NCBI GenBank assembly: GCA_964017235.1
Contig: OZ024940.1
Span: forward strand, 29,506,573-29,570,572
DNA length: 64,000 nucleotides
Direction of reading: 5' to 3'
Source of the DNA: Sabellastarte sp. h YS-2021
Lineage: Eukaryota; Annelida; Polychaeta; Sabellida; Sabellidae
Shown: positions 29,618-40,829 of the stretch, one piece after another
Layout: the number at the start of each line of letters is the position of its first letter
How positions within the stretch are numbered: position 1 is the first letter of the stretch
Translations under genes and position numbers: made by a program
Notes under the pieces: generated by a model
Database searches by the model: none
What the model was told of the DNA's origin: nothing
What the model saw: only the letters and a program-made list of their open reading frames with translations

Positions 29618-29850
29618 GGGGCTTGGTGGTGTAGCGGTTAGAGTGCTCGTCTTCAACCTCTGAGGTGACCGGTTCGAATCTCAGTCCAGGCACTTCAACT
29701 TGGAAAGCTGGTAGTTACTTGCCGATGCCCGGTGGTTTACAGTGCAGAATGTTGACCAACTAGTATGCACTGGTTCCTCCACCCGTAAACTACCCGTCGC
29801 AATATGACCCTGGCTGTTGAATATGATGTAAAACGAAAAATAATTGTAAA
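29618..29850 (+). mobile_element. tRNA-derived SINE, family B
   Basis: Head GGTGGTGTAGCGGTTAGAGT (A-box), GACCGGTTCGAATCTC (B-box), body GGTAGTTACTTGCCGATGCC, ATGCACTGGTTCCTCCACCC, GCAATATGACCCTGGCTGTT. Parts of the body (GGTAGTT-CTTGCC, TACTGGTTTCCTC) resemble family A. A better preserved copy is at 45692-45922. Confidence 0.85.
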
Positions 29851-30289
29851 TGTACTATGTCAATGGGGTCGACTTCATCAATGGTCTTGGACTAAGTCTG
29901 GTCAAAGGCTGAGCCATGGTCAATGAGTTTTGGGTTCGAATCTCTTTCACAAAAGCTGACTCAACTGAGCCCAAGAGTCTCCACTATAAGTGATGTAAGT
30001 TCAATTCCAGTCAGTCATTTCAGTTGGTTCTCAACAGATACACTTTGGTGTACGAATGGTGTTCGATTAAAACAAGAGCATTCGTAGAGTGCAGACCTCC
30101 GCCAAGGCATGTACATGTATACTTTGTATCAGAACCTTATCTCTCTTTTCTAAAGCAAAATGGCTTAATAATTATTAAAGTAAATGAGAAAATCCGGATC
30201 TTTGATAGGTGGTGATCCTTATAGTCCAATTACCAGAAAGAGACTAACTCAATGTTATTTTCTGATAGGAGAGGTGACTCTATGGTCCG

Positions 30290-30695
30290 AAATGATCTGA
30301 TAAGTCTGATATTATCCAATATGATCTGATACCATCTGATATGATTCAATATGCTCTGATGCAATCTGATATGATCCAGTGTGATCTGATGTAATCTGAT
30401 CTGATCCAATATGATCCAACACATCCAATATGATCTAATAACATCTGATATGATCCAGTATGATCCGAAGCAATCTGATATGGACCAATATGATCTGATG
30501 CAATCTGATAGGATCCAATATGATCTGATGCAATCTGCTACAATTCACTATTATCTGATACAATCTGACATGATCCAATATAATCTGATACAATCTGATA
30601 TGCTCCAATATGATCTGATGCAACCTGATATGATCCAATATGATCTGATATGATCCAATATGATCTGATACAATATTATATGATCCAATATATCG
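30290..30695 (+). repeat. 10/30-bp minisatellite (GATCCAATAT-GATCTGATAC)
   Basis: Tandem decamers TGATCCAATA, TGATCTGATG, CAATCTGATA in a roughly 30-bp higher-order unit. Both strands are open for long runs (MIQYDLIQSD repeats forward, DHIRLHQIIL repeats reverse) only because the unit is a multiple of three. Confidence 0.9.
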
Positions 30696-30852
30696 GATAC
30701 CAGTTAAAATAAGCTTCCATATTTCTGGGCAGATATCAAAAATCAAAAAAAAAATTTCACCGTGTCTTCAGTTTATAGAGGGTTTTTTACAGGAATGTTA
30801 AGCATCAGAGTTGTGTGTACAGCACTTAACATGGCATGTTATGTACTTGCAG

Positions 30853-30894
30853 AAGATTTTTGCACCTCATTCCAATGAACAGACTAAAAAGTGA
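30853..30894 (+). CDS. Pseudokinase exon 9 and stop
   Basis: Acceptor ATGTACTTGCAG, phase 0. Encodes KIFAPHSNEQTKK then TGA at 30892-30894. Total coding length becomes exactly 924 nt. Less certain than the others because it is short and lacks a domain signature. Confidence 0.7.
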   Translation, partial: KIFAPHSNEQTKK

Positions 30895-31678
30895 CACTAC
30901 AATGAAGCTTGATGTCATCACACTTACTGATTATCCTACTCTTCCTGATATTGTCAACCAGTGCAATGTTTGTGTATTCTGGGACAACAAAGCCATTTTT
31001 TGTAAACAGTAAATGAAGTTTATCTGTCCAGCGTAAATCGTAATTTTTCTTGAGTTTCTGCACAAAAAAGCAGATACACGAATATGTTTGTTGTACTGAA
31101 GTAAATATGTTCTAAATATGTCAATTTGATTGGCTGAAATCTGATCACATGACCCTAACAAATGCAGATATAACAGCTGTAACAAGTCCGAGGGCTGTAT
31201 ACCTTTTATGGCCCTACAATCTGATGAATATTCAACTTAGAAGATATGAAAGCGGCTTGTGTCAAAAGAAATCACTGTTGCAACACCTTAAAGCTAGCAT
31301 TGCTAAGGACTTTGTGTTCAAGTTACGACTAAATTATTAATTGTTTTGAAATACAGAACAATTTGAATTTTTCATTAGGCATCGATTTTAGTTATTTTAG
31401 CTAACAAAGCTTGAATGATGAAAATTAATTCCTTTGGAAATTTAAAATCTGTATTAATATCTCAGTTAGAAACTTGTCATTAGACTAAGTGAAATTTCTT
31501 TAAAATCAGGAATTGTGAAAGTTTATTCTAGCTAAAATTTATATTTTTTATGGTGTACGTGATTTGGACAAGTTTTTATTTTCTCTTTTTGTTTGTTTGT
31601 GTCTTTGTTAAAGTATTAAATATTTGTATGGAAATATATTTATCAGCCTATGTATAATGTGTGTATAAAAAAATGAAA

Positions 31679-31684
31679 AATAAA
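31679..31684 (+). terminator. Possible polyadenylation signal of the pseudokinase gene
   Basis: AATAAA about 785 bp after the stop, inside AT-rich sequence with no later coding frame and followed by GT-rich words. Plausible but not unique. Confidence 0.35.
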
Positions 31685-31699
31685 CTCATAATGAAAACA

Positions 31700-32375
31700 T
31701 TTTGCTGATTACATATTTTCTGTCAATTTTAATATTATAGGCAATTGGGTTAAAAAGTCCCAAAAGCTGCATGGCTATTGAAAAATTTTCTGAAAATTTT
31801 CTAAATGGAAATAGTCATGCTGTGCCGCATATATGTGAAAGGTACTTAAACTAGTTCCTTTATTTCAATTTTTATTCGGCAATGCCGCATTGCTACGCGT
31901 ATACATGCAATGGCCTTAAGGTGGACAATTCTTGGTGAACAGGGAGAATAAGGTTTTGATGGACGGACAAAAATATGGCCGTAGCTTGTTAAATACTGGG
32001 ACTGTAATTTGAATAGATGACAGAACCCTTCCTAAGGTTACCTAAGCTAACTTAATGTGTCAAGTTTACCTGATGTTAGTTGAACAGTAAGTCAGTTGGG
32101 GGCCCAAATCCCCCCTTTTTATGGTAAGGTGGGCACAACTTCCTTGATATTGGGACTTTAAGGTGACCAGAAAATAAGAATATCCCCATTATCACCCTTT
32201 ATAAGAGGGCGAAGTATTACGGAGAAAATCTAAACAATAAGATAGTTTAGAGTTGAAAATCCCGTTATTTTGTTGTAAGGTAGTCATATCTTCAGGGATT
32301 ATTTGGACTTAAGATGACCAGAAAATAAAAATGTCCTTTTTTGCCAAGTTTTATACATGTGCAAAGTTTAATTTT
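31700..32375. other. Intergenic, no recognisable feature
   Basis: Downstream of the predicted polyadenylation signal. No frames, RNA genes or clear mobile elements seen. Confidence 0.4.
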
Positions 32376-32385
32376 AAGAAGGTAA

Positions 32386-32593
32386 CACTCGCCTCCCACC
32401 TCTGAGGCCGGGGTTTGGTTCCCGGCACGGCCTCAAGTGGGAAAGCTGGTAGTTGCTTGCCATTGGTCAGCAGTTTACAGTACAGAACCTTGACACTAAC
32501 TGTATGTACTGGTTTCCTCTGCCCTTTCAACTACCCGTCGTGATATGACCTGTACAGTGTTGAAAGCGACCTAAAACCCTAAATAAATAAATA
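32386..32593 (+). mobile_element. tRNA-derived SINE, family A, A-box lost
   Basis: Begins at CACTCGCCTCCCACCTCTGA and ends in TAAATAAATAAATA. Direct repeats AAGAAGGTAA at 32376-32385 and 32594-32603 mark it as an independent 5'-truncated insertion. Confidence 0.85.
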
Positions 32594-33071
32594 AAGAAGG
32601 TAAATACTCACAGACTGAGCTACAGTGGTTAAAAAACCCTATATATTTTAAGTTTAAGATGACATATTTTTATGCCCTTTTGTATCATCCTGTACCAAGT
32701 CCTATATATGTCCTATATACAGTCCTATATCCTCTACAAAGTCCTATATATGGTACAAGTATCTACATTACCCTGTTAATGAGAATTCCTTTTTAAATTA
32801 GAAGTAAATTTTATATCCACTTACTGCCTTTGACCTTTAAGGTCATCAGAAAATAAAATTTTTATTTTGGCAAACTTTAGTACATGTGCCAAATTTGGTT
32901 GACAAAAAATGTGAACTGAGTAAGCTAAGTGAAATGGGGAATTAAAAGCCCCAGTTTTGACCTTTAGGCGGCCTATGGTCCGATTAATCTCAAATTCCTT
33001 TGTTGACATGCAAAAATTTAGTGATAGAGTGTATCTGGTAAATTTTATAGCTCTACAGTACATCTACTAAT

Positions 33072-33375
33072 ACAGTTAAACTCCAAACAAGTGGCCAATA
33101 TCAGAAAATATTGGAGAGTGAGGCCCGATAAGGCTGAGATTTTCAATATTTTCCGGTATTGCAGGCCAGTTTTGAGGAGTTTGGCTGTTATAAACCCTAC
33201 TCTAGTTCCTATTTGATGTTTGGTTCCAAGATATATGATACTCTGTCCCCAAATTGTGTAATTTCTCTTTTTACAGGAATAAATTAATTCCCCCCCAAAA
33301 ATGGTCACTGATAGAAAGTGTCCAGTACTGAATCATATTGGACATATCAGTCAATAGTGAAAGGTGGGGTTTACT
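33072..33375 (+). mobile_element. Dispersed repeat (CAGTTAAACTC family), copy 2
   Basis: Starts TACAGTTAAACTCCAAACAA and ends near GGTGGGGTTTACT, whose inverse AGTAAACCCCACC weakly matches the start. This suggests a DNA transposon relic. It has about 300 bp; the copy at 2302-2580 is shorter by internal deletions. Confidence 0.55.
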
Positions 33376-33461
33376 AAATTTTTACAGTGTATTTTCTGTA
33401 ACATGACGACTGGGTGTTTTTGAAAAATGCTTAAGGTGGCTCTAAATGAAGTTTAAGCTCT

Positions 33462-34016
33462 GGGGCGGCATTCTTCAAGAATACTTTCCTAAGGTCACCT
33501 TAGGACCGAGTTAGGAATGGTTTTCTACTTACCAAAGTAGTACTTAGATTTTTTTTTATTCATCAACCTCTACATTGATAAGTATTACTCAGATTCTAAG
33601 TTACGAAAACTCCCTATACTTTGTACTGTAACTGTAAACTTGGAATACTAGTATATTTAAGTTAGGAAGAGTCTTATTCCACAATTCTTACGTAAGGTGT
33701 CCTTTTTTTCACTGAATCATCTGCTTTGTTAATAAATGGTGAAAAAGCTCATTTTCTTCAGGGAAAATGCTGTTTTTAATGTTGTGCCACAGTTTAATAT
33801 CAATAAAACACAAGATTCCCTGCAATAATTGCAAATTTTAAAAACATTCTATCCTCTTAAGGTATCTCTGTAGATAGATCTAACTAGAGATCTAAGGTTA
33901 CCTTAGAGTCGGGAATGTTGATGAATACCCATTTGGATCTAAGTTAGTAAAAGCTTGAGAAAAACTTAGAATCCAAGTTCGGAATAGTCTAAGTACTGTT
34001 GAAGAATACGGCCCCA
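33462..34016 (+). mobile_element. MITE with GGGGCCGTATTCTTCAA ends
   Basis: Left end GGGGCGGCATTCTTCAAGAA, right end inverted GGGGCCGTATTCTTCAACAG, then TACTTTCCTAAG and TACTTAGAC. Inside are further inverted pairs (CCTAAGGTCACCTTAGGAC, GATCTAAGGTTACCTTAGA). A diverged relative is nested at 40108-40300. Confidence 0.85.
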
Positions 34017-34139
34017 GGCCAAAATATCCAAAAAAATATTTCATATCCCTAAAGTTTGAAAGAAAAACAGGAAAGAAAATAAAAATTCCAAAGATGTTAT
34101 TAAAGTGAGACCATAATCCGGCTGAGGAGACGGCGGCGG

Positions 34140-34145
34140 CGGCGA
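34140..34145. other. Boundary note: 34020-34440 holds no feature
   Basis: Apart from a short GGCGGC run at 34131-34144, the region 34020-34440 shows no frames or repeats I can support. It could be distal 3'UTR or downstream flank of the - strand gene ending at 37262. Confidence 0.3.
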
Positions 34146-34439
34146 TCAGTCAAACCTTGTGAAAACATATAAGCATCCCTAACAGACTGAAAATAAAACT
34201 GAAGTAAAACTTTTTGTAATAATATTTAATGGCATGGCTATTATTAACTTGTACATTAAAACACGCTCACAGCATCAATAAATTACACCGATAAAATTGA
34301 ATTCACACTGCGTTTGTACAATATACAATATTCACACGGATATTCAGTCAGTAATAATTACTTATAATACACAGTAAATAGTAACCCAGAATAAACATAT
34401 CAACACACACAGATTAACTACAAACAACAGTCATAATAC

Positions 34440-34865
34440 TGATTATAATACTGAGACTATGAAACTCCTTAGACTAAGGAACCCATCTCAGTTACTAAGT
34501 TACTGAGACTCTTTAAATTAAGGAAAGAATCTCAGTTACTAAGTCACTGAGAGTTTTTAAACTAAGGAAAGAATCTCAGTTACTGAGACTCAGTAAAAAT
34601 CTTAGTTACTAATTTACTGACTCCGTTTTAACTAAGGAAACAATCTCAGTTACTATGTTACTGAGACTCCTTTAACTAAGGAAAGAATCTCAGTTACTAT
34701 GTTACTGAGACTCTTTATGCTAAGGAAATAATCTCAGTTACTAAGTTACTGAGACTCCTTGGTTAATAAGTTACTACTAAGACTCCTCTAGTTTAGGAAT
34801 CCATATCAGTTACTAAGTTACTGAGACCTCTTTAATTAATGAAACTATCTCAGTTACTAAGCTTT
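34440..34865 (+). repeat. 45-bp minisatellite (CTCAGTTACTAAGTTACTGA)
   Basis: About nine units of AAGGAAAGAATCTCAGTTAC then TAAGTTACTGAGACTCCTTT. Non-coding. Confidence 0.9.
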
Positions 34866-34994
34866 CTTTATGTATAAATTACCTGTAGAAGTTTGAAGAG
34901 TAATTTTAAGCCAAACAGCTCCATATACTTAGCTGTATACTTAACTTTATCACAGAGTAAATAATTACTAACCACTTCAGTAAAGATTTAAATA

Positions 34995-35169
34995 CAGTAG
35001 AACCTCTATTATCCGACCTTCTATTATCCGAATTTTCAATTATCCGACCTAAAACCCTATCTCACAACTCCATTTAAACCTGTTATTTTAGCCCCTCTAT
35101 TATCCATCCCTTTTATTATCCGAACCAATTGTTTCCCCCCAAGAGGGTCCGATAATAGAGGTTATACTG
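34995..35169 (+). mobile_element. Pogo/Tigger-like MITE, TA target duplication
   Basis: Left end CAGTAGAACCTCTATTATCC, right end inverted CAGTATAACCTCTATTATCG. TA flanks both ends (34993-34994 and 35170-35171). The interior repeats CTATTATCCGAA words. 175 bp with no frame. The CAGTNNAACCTC terminus is of the Tc1/mariner-pogo type. Confidence 0.9.
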
Positions 35170-35174
35170 TATAC

Positions 35175-36510
35175 ACATGCAAATATTTACTTACAAATAG
35201 CTATTAATGGATTAATTACTTTGAAAAAAAAAATGGGCATTACATTTCCACAAAGATTAACTAGTGATATCAACAGTGGTTCTCCACCACAATATTGGCA
35301 CACGTCATAAATCGGCACATATATGAAGTAAGCTATGAATTTAAATCCCAACCAATCACAATTACTGATTCAACAATGAAAATTGGTTGCTTGCCCATTT
35401 AGAGCGACGACTCTTAGTAGAAATTTTATTGTCGCCACTTAAAATACTCTTTGTAAGATTGTCGAGTTGTTTTTACATCCTTATTTACAAATGCCAAGCG
35501 TATATATGAATTTTTTATGTTCAAATTGTGCCGAATTGATGACCCATGTGGTAAATATACTCATTGTTTTTGCAAGCAATAAACCTTCTTTATGTACAGT
35601 AATAAATAGCGAATTTCCAGAAATGCACACGTACAATCTTCCTAGATGAACATATCTACACACAAACTTAAAAAGTAATATGCAACTTGAATATAAAAAG
35701 TGTTACTCTGAGTTTTATTCTTATCTTTTCAAAAATGGAAGATTGTAACAGTTTAAATTTGAAATTTGGAATATTGTTACAAATAATGCTTTGGAAAAGT
35801 GCAAAGTTTTATTAACTCTCAATTTCAAGAAACTTTGTTTGAATTTTTGGGGAAAATTCAAGCCCAAAACTTCACAAATAACATTACATGTAACTTATAA
35901 AATAAAATGTAAATAAATTTGAAAATGTAAAAGTCCCCAATTTTTTTGGTAGGATGGGGGGGTCACACCTATTTAAACTGATCATTGAAATCTTGCAAAC
36001 ATATTTTACCAATAAACAACTAAATAATTATCATGAAAATCAAAAAATGGATTAGAATTTTTCAACAATTCTGAGAAAAAATTGGACATTTTATCTGAGT
36101 GACGAAACTGACTTTACTGGTTCGCAAATTTTAAATTAGTGTTTACTTAATTAAAAAGTACAAACTCTTGACTAACAAACACTCTATGGTCATCATTTTG
36201 TCTGTTTATTTATTCATTTGGTTTGTTTATTTATTCTGACAAATCATAAAGATGCCATGCAGATATATATTTTTACTGTTCATTAATTCGAGCTGTTCTA
36301 CTTGACCAGTTCAGATTTTGAAAGTTAATTCCTCGTCCAATTTTAAATCTGACATAACACATATCTTGAGTTTGTACATAACACATATCTAAAGAACATC
36401 GGCGAAAATTGATTCTATAAAATTAAAACAACAGTAAAAATATTTCACAAAATGATAACATTTCCACTTAGTGAATAAATACCCGGAAAACCCTTTTAAA
36501 TGGAATCTCA
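35175..36510. other. AT-rich, no recognisable feature
   Basis: No supported frame, RNA gene or mobile element. Possibly 3'UTR or flank of the - strand gene. Confidence 0.35.
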
Positions 36511-36514
36511 AGGT

Positions 36515-37028
36515 CATAATTCATGAAAGGTCACAAGTTTTAAAATCTGAGTTTCTTTTCTCAGATCTGAGAATTTGTTCAACGACTTGAGACTTTTCTT
36601 AGTTACTAGTCTCAGACTGACTGAGTTTTTGGCTTAATTTTTTTTTGTCTTATATATAAGACTAACACATCTCAGACTGAGTTTTTGGTTTAAGTTTTTT
36701 AATCTTAAATATAAAGACTGAGTTGTCTCAGACTGAGTTTTTGGCTTATGCTTTTTGTCTCAAGTATAAAACTGAGAGGTCTCTGATATTTAGGCTTAAA
36801 TTTTGTCTTAAATTAGGACCATTAAGATGGTGGCTTAAGTTTTTTCACTTTGTGACAGCCGCTATATAAAAACCTCGCAAGATTTTGACCGACAGGCAAC
36901 ATGGCTCCTGAGTTTATTTTTTTTGTAAACTTTGAGACAAAATTGAGCTGAGAGAATGATAATCACAGATTACGAGACGAGCTGATCTGAGCTTTGTCTT
37001 AGATTTGAGACCTTTCATAAATCTGGCA
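36515..37028 (+). mobile_element. Palindromic MITE (TTTATGAAAGGTCTC family), copy 1
   Basis: Left TTCATGAAAGGTCACAAGTT, right inverted GCCAGATTTATGAAAGGTCT. The interior has three decayed repeats of CTCAGACTGAGTTTTTGG. A relative lies at 44660-44990. Confidence 0.65.
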
Positions 37029-37261
37029 CATGAGAATTTAAATTTAAAAGGGAATTTTACGTAACACAACTGTACTTAACTGGGTCGGAAAATATACAAA
37101 TTAAACCTAGCTTGACTCGATAGTCAAAATCTTTCAAAATGTTTTTACGAGAAAACTTGAGTAATCAAACACAGTTCTTTTAACTACCACCCACGTTTTT
37201 TTTGGTTTCGTCTTGCCGTTCCTCTGTCCCAGTTGTTCTTTTATTTGCCGTGTGTTTTGGT

Positions 37262-37356
37262 CTATTTCTTGCCTTTGCCTTTCTTCTTTTTGCCGCCTTT
37301 TTCTTTCTTGGTTTTTTTGCCTTTTTTGCCCTTTTCCGGCTTTTCTCCGTCTTCAC
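37262..37356 (-). CDS. Long-tail terminal exon (Lys-rich C terminus)
   Basis: Acceptor GTTTTACAG on the - strand, phase 1 in. Encodes (G)EDGEKPEKGKKGKKTKKE then KGGKKKKGKGKK and TAG. Low complexity, very basic after an acidic start, the same acidic-to-lysine design as the short tail at 54641. Open frames on the opposite strand here (Phe-rich) are artefacts. Confidence 0.75.
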
Positions 37357-37392
37357 CTGTAAAACAACAATCACACGTGTCGGTTCCTCTGC

Positions 37393-37672
37393 CTACTTTG
37401 TGTATTTATTTTTATACTCGGCACAATATCTCCATATACTACAGGACTCAAAGCGTTATTAAACCCATCTGACTGTACAGGTACAGCCCCAACTCACAAG
37501 TAACTGACATTCCCCCAACTGGAAGATAGAGGCTCAAGAATGACCATTTATCAACGTCCCTGAGGTTCTTTAACCTGCCACTGGGGATAGGACCCAATGA
37601 CTGCCTGTACCTGGGTTTGAACCCACGTCCTCTGAGTTCCTAGACAAGTGTGTTACCCGCTAGGCCACAGTG
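37393..37672 (-). mobile_element. tRNA-derived SINE, family D
   Basis: Reverse copy of the element at 28611: tail TGTGTATTTATTTTTATACT, then CAACTCACAAGTAACTGACA, TGGGGATAGGACCCAATGAC, TTTGAACCCACGTCC (B-box), and head GTGTGTTACCCGCTAGGCCA. The B box is better kept here than at 28611. Confidence 0.8.
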
Positions 37673-37978
37673 ATAGATACAAGTGAAGTCATTGTTATAG
37701 ACATCTTAAAAAACCCTACTTGGTGTCATACAATCAAATTTTGTATAGAACTTAATCCGGTTATCGTTAACAGTTAAGAGCTTATAAGGCCTTCAAAACT
37801 CTGGCAATTCCAAAATTGACACAATTTGGACTCAAACCTAAAACCTTTGAGGTGTGAGTGAAGTGATTCATTGCCAGACTTGACTACCAATCTTGTAGCC
37901 ACTGAAAGTGTCTTTCACAATTTAAGGGAATTTATTTCACAGAAAATTTAAGTGTAAAAAAAGTCTCCATAATCTTAC

Positions 37979-38011
37979 CTGGTTCATCGTCTTCCTCTGG
38001 TATGGGATCTT
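37979..38011 (-). CDS. Long-tail microexon, 33 bases (EDPIPEEDDEP)
   Basis: Acceptor TTATTGCAG, donor CAG-GTAAG; phase 1 in, phase 1 out. Acidic. Both splice sites are strong and the phase chain fits the neighbours. Confidence 0.7.
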
Positions 38012-38522
38012 CTGCAATAAACAGAAACAAGAACAGTCTTTAAAAAATCAGTTCACAGCAGGAACTGTGACAATAGTACTTTAATTTACTGTATAATTTT
38101 GATTGATTGAATGATTGACTGAATGATTGAGTTAGGTTTAACATTGTTTTCAACAGATTGCAAAGGTAACATCTCAATGGGTAGTTGGGAGATGGAGGAG
38201 AGCAGTGCATACAAGTTGGTCACCATTCTGCACCTGAAAAAATTGAGTAACCATGGTTATTTGCTATATTTTGTATATTTGTTACAGTGAATGTGTGTAA
38301 TCAGGGAATATGTGTATTCCCTGAAATTTTCAGTGAATTTCCTGACCATGTTTAGGGAATATACGTAGTCCCTGAAGTTCCGGATTACACATATTCACTA
38401 TAATAAACATATATACAGTAAACTAGGTAGAGAACTAAACATTCTTACATAAATGTAAAAAAGTAAATGTGTTGGTCTTTTTACCCCATATATTATTTTG
38501 GCCAAATCTTTATATTCCCCTC

Positions 38523-38760
38523 AATTTATTTCTTTATTTATTGGGGGTTTTACGTCATTGTTAACACTGTACAGGTCATATCACAACGGGTAGTTTTGTG
38601 GGCGGAGAAAACCAGTACATACAGTTAGTGTCAAAGTTCTGTACTGTAAACTGCTGACCATCGGTAAGCAACTACCAGCTTTCCGATATAAAGTCCGGGT
38701 TTGAACCGCTGACCTCAGAGGCGCAAGACCAGTGTGTTACCACTGCGCCACTGTAGCCCC
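38523..38760 (-). mobile_element. tRNA-derived SINE, family A
   Basis: Full-length reverse copy: TTATTTCTTTATTTATTGGG tail, body CACAACGGGTAGTTTTGTGG, GGTTTGAACC B-box region and head GGGGCTACAGTGGCGCAGTG. Confidence 0.85.
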
Positions 38761-39240
38761 CTATATATTTAGCCTTCAAAAGTAGTTCCAAAAAGTAGAT
38801 ATTATATTCTATTATGTAATAATTGTAGGCATATTAAAAAAGGCTGGTACTGTGCTGACTTGCCGACCTGTACTACTTTTGATAGATTTTTTTAATAAAA
38901 TGCCCAACCTTCTAACCTTGCAAAATTAGTCATTTGCATTTTTTGTGTCATAAACCTATTTCTACCACTGTGTTATATTTTGGAAGGAACTATATTTTTT
39001 GCAAAAAAATCACATTCGTATTCCTACACCTTGTGACTTCAAGGAGGGGACAATACTGAAATTGCAAGCAAACGAAAACAAATCTGACGTGCAGAGATCC
39101 CACAAAACAGGAAATGCAGTATAACAGACTGCATCTGGTCAAATCGGCAAAATGAAAACACACATTGCTAAACAAATGTAAAATATAAACATTGCTAAAA
39201 CATCTCCCCAAGTAGATTAGTGCTGAAATACATGCAGTTA

Positions 39241-39806
39241 AAGCCCCTTTCACACTATACGGTTAGAAGTTTTTCTTGGCGGCAGAAACGCCACCCCCCC
39301 CCCCCCCCCCCCCGCCCAGGTCACCCCATTTCATCTGAGTTGTTCACACTACAGGCAGACGGTCACTGATTGGATACTGTGTTTCAACCGTCAATAACAG
39401 TAGAATCACAGTACTACAAACGTTGGTCAATGAGAGACAATCTCCATTAACTTCAACTCATCTTCGCAAAATGACCAATACCTTAACTCACCTTATGTCG
39501 CCATATTACACCGATAGACGAATGAATCATAACCTTATGTTCACAATCTTATGGACCACTCCTTCGGTTACCGCAGTAAGAAATTCATACGCACATGCGC
39601 AAAATTGTCTGCACATGTTCACACTGCCGAAATCAGAGGCGGAAACTTTAAATATTTCAAAATGTCCATAGGACGCGCAAGGTAATGGACGGATCGCCAC
39701 TGACTTGCAAGGTCGCATACCGACGTCAGACGGTGATCCAAGGACAGGGACATTTCCCCAAACGCGGGTCACCGCCGGTGATACCGCCTTAGTGTGAAAG
39801 GAGTAT
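39241..39806 (+). mobile_element. Palindromic MITE (CCCTTTCACACTA ends)
   Basis: Left end AAGCCCCTTTCACACTATAC, right end inverted ATACTCCTTTCACACTAAGG, both running into a CGG. Inner words (CGGCAGAAACGCC, GGCAGACGG and GACGTCAGACGGTGATCC) suggest further inverted pairing. About 566 bp, non-coding. A lone half-end with AACCCCTTTCACACTGCAGG sits at 1019. Confidence 0.7.
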
Positions 39807-39927
39807 AACTCTCTGTGCCAGCTAGAGGTGTAACTTTATATACAAAGTGAGGATTTTTGGTGTATCTGTAATACGTGAATACATTTTATGTGCAAGTTAC
39901 ATGGACAATGACACTCACACTGAGTAC

Positions 39928-39948
39928 CTTCACCTTCTCTGGACTTCT
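39928..39948 (-). CDS. Long-tail microexon, 21 bases (EKSREGE)
   Basis: Acceptor TTGTAG, donor GAAG-GTACTC; phase 1 in, phase 1 out, which keeps the chain open. A stronger donor AGT-GTGAGT lies 9 bases further at 39921. Its use would bring a stop codon at the junction with 38011, ending the protein after EGEGTQ. The weakest exon in the chain; it may be skipped. Confidence 0.45.
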
Positions 39949-40051
39949 CTACAAACAGACAAACGCAATGGATAACAGACTGAGTGTGACCAAAAGTTAA
40001 AAAAGCTTGGTTACCAAATGGTTGACATTATGAAATAATGGGCAAACATCA

Positions 40052-40829
40052 GGGGGCCGGTTTCACAAAGGGTCTTAGACTTAGCACCAACTTTAGGACT
40101 TAAGTCAGGCCGTATTCTACAACAATACTTAGATCATTTTTAACTTAGATTTCAAGTATTTCTTAAATTTCAAGTAAGAAATTATGAAACTGAACATTCC
40201 TAACTTTTGTGAATACAAAGTGCAAGAAAAACTTAATTGAAAAACCTTCCCCTACTTAGATCTAAGGTCACCTTATCTAAGCATCGTAGAATATGACCCG
40301 TGGGCCTTTTGTCTTAAATGTTAAGCCTTGCACTTAAATGGATTTCACAACGGGGGACTAATGGCTAAGTCCAAGCTTATCATATAACCACAGTCACTGT
40401 GGTTTTCTATGTCATGTGACCCTTTTTCAGTCAAAATATTCTACTGGTGAAAATATTCCATTTGACACAATTTAGGTTTTTTGGGGTTTTTTTTTGCACA
40501 AAAATGCAGTTTTGCGATGGAAAACCTATTAGCCACATAAACACACCCAAAGACTTATTTAAGGAACTGTTCCATGTATTAATTCTTTCTTTTCAGGCAT
40601 TTTATGTTTTGAAGTGAGGACACATTTTCGGTGGCCATATTTAAATCTTTGTTCATAAAGGTTAAGCCGCATTCCCCATTTAGACTTAACTCTAAGCCCA
40701 AGAGTTTAAGCCAAAGCTTAGAATTATCGGCTTTGGGAATATGCTAAGTCTTAGACCACAGACTTAGTTAGCCCGAGATTAAACTTTAAGTCTAAGTCCG
40801 GGCTAAGTCCCTTTGTGAAACCGGCGCCC
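40052..40829 (+). mobile_element. Long palindromic MITE (GGCCGGTTTCACAAAGGG ends)
   Basis: Left end GGGGGCCGGTTTCACAAAGG, right end inverted GGGCGCCGGTTTCACAAAGG, each followed by CTTAGNCTTAG-like words. Subterminal arms are rich in TAAGTCTAAG-type inverted words. Contains a second, nested element at 40108-40300. The TTTCACAAAG terminal motif is shared with 45146-45510. Confidence 0.85.
40108..40300 (+). mobile_element. Nested MITE (GGCCGTATTCTAC ends)
   Basis: Left end GGCCGTATTCTACAACAATA, right end inverted GGGTCATATTCTACGATGCT, both going on to CTTAGAT. It is a relative of 33462-34016 lying entirely inside the left arm of 40052-40829. Hence it came later. Confidence 0.75.

Larger units (their letters stand above)
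5815..30894 (+). other. Pseudokinase gene, nine coding exons, 307 aa
   Basis: Joining the nine exons listed below gives 924 nt, an uninterrupted 307-codon frame plus TGA. The protein keeps the layout of a protein kinase domain: a beta3-like VRLK (Lys51), LVTAVYHLHKR before the catalytic loop, HGNLHAANI (144-152), YMSPE (197-201, APE-like), NDIWCIGV (212-219) and the late Arg in HKDPKDRPT (271-279). It lacks a glycine-rich loop. The catalytic Asp is replaced (HRD to HGN, Asn146) and DFG is replaced by Val-Glu-Gly (164-166). The expected role is scaffolding or allosteric, probably cytosolic since no signal or membrane segment is seen. The first exon follows an acceptor, so a 5'UTR exon and the promoter lie upstream and are not identified. 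Family is not recognised beyond Ser/Thr-kinase-like. Intron 7 (about 18 kb) houses the LINE and Harbinger elements. Confidence 0.85.

Noticed and set aside
37202..37472. Phe/Leu-rich + strand frames resembling membrane segments
   Set aside because: Antisense of the Lys-rich terminal exon and of a SINE tail.
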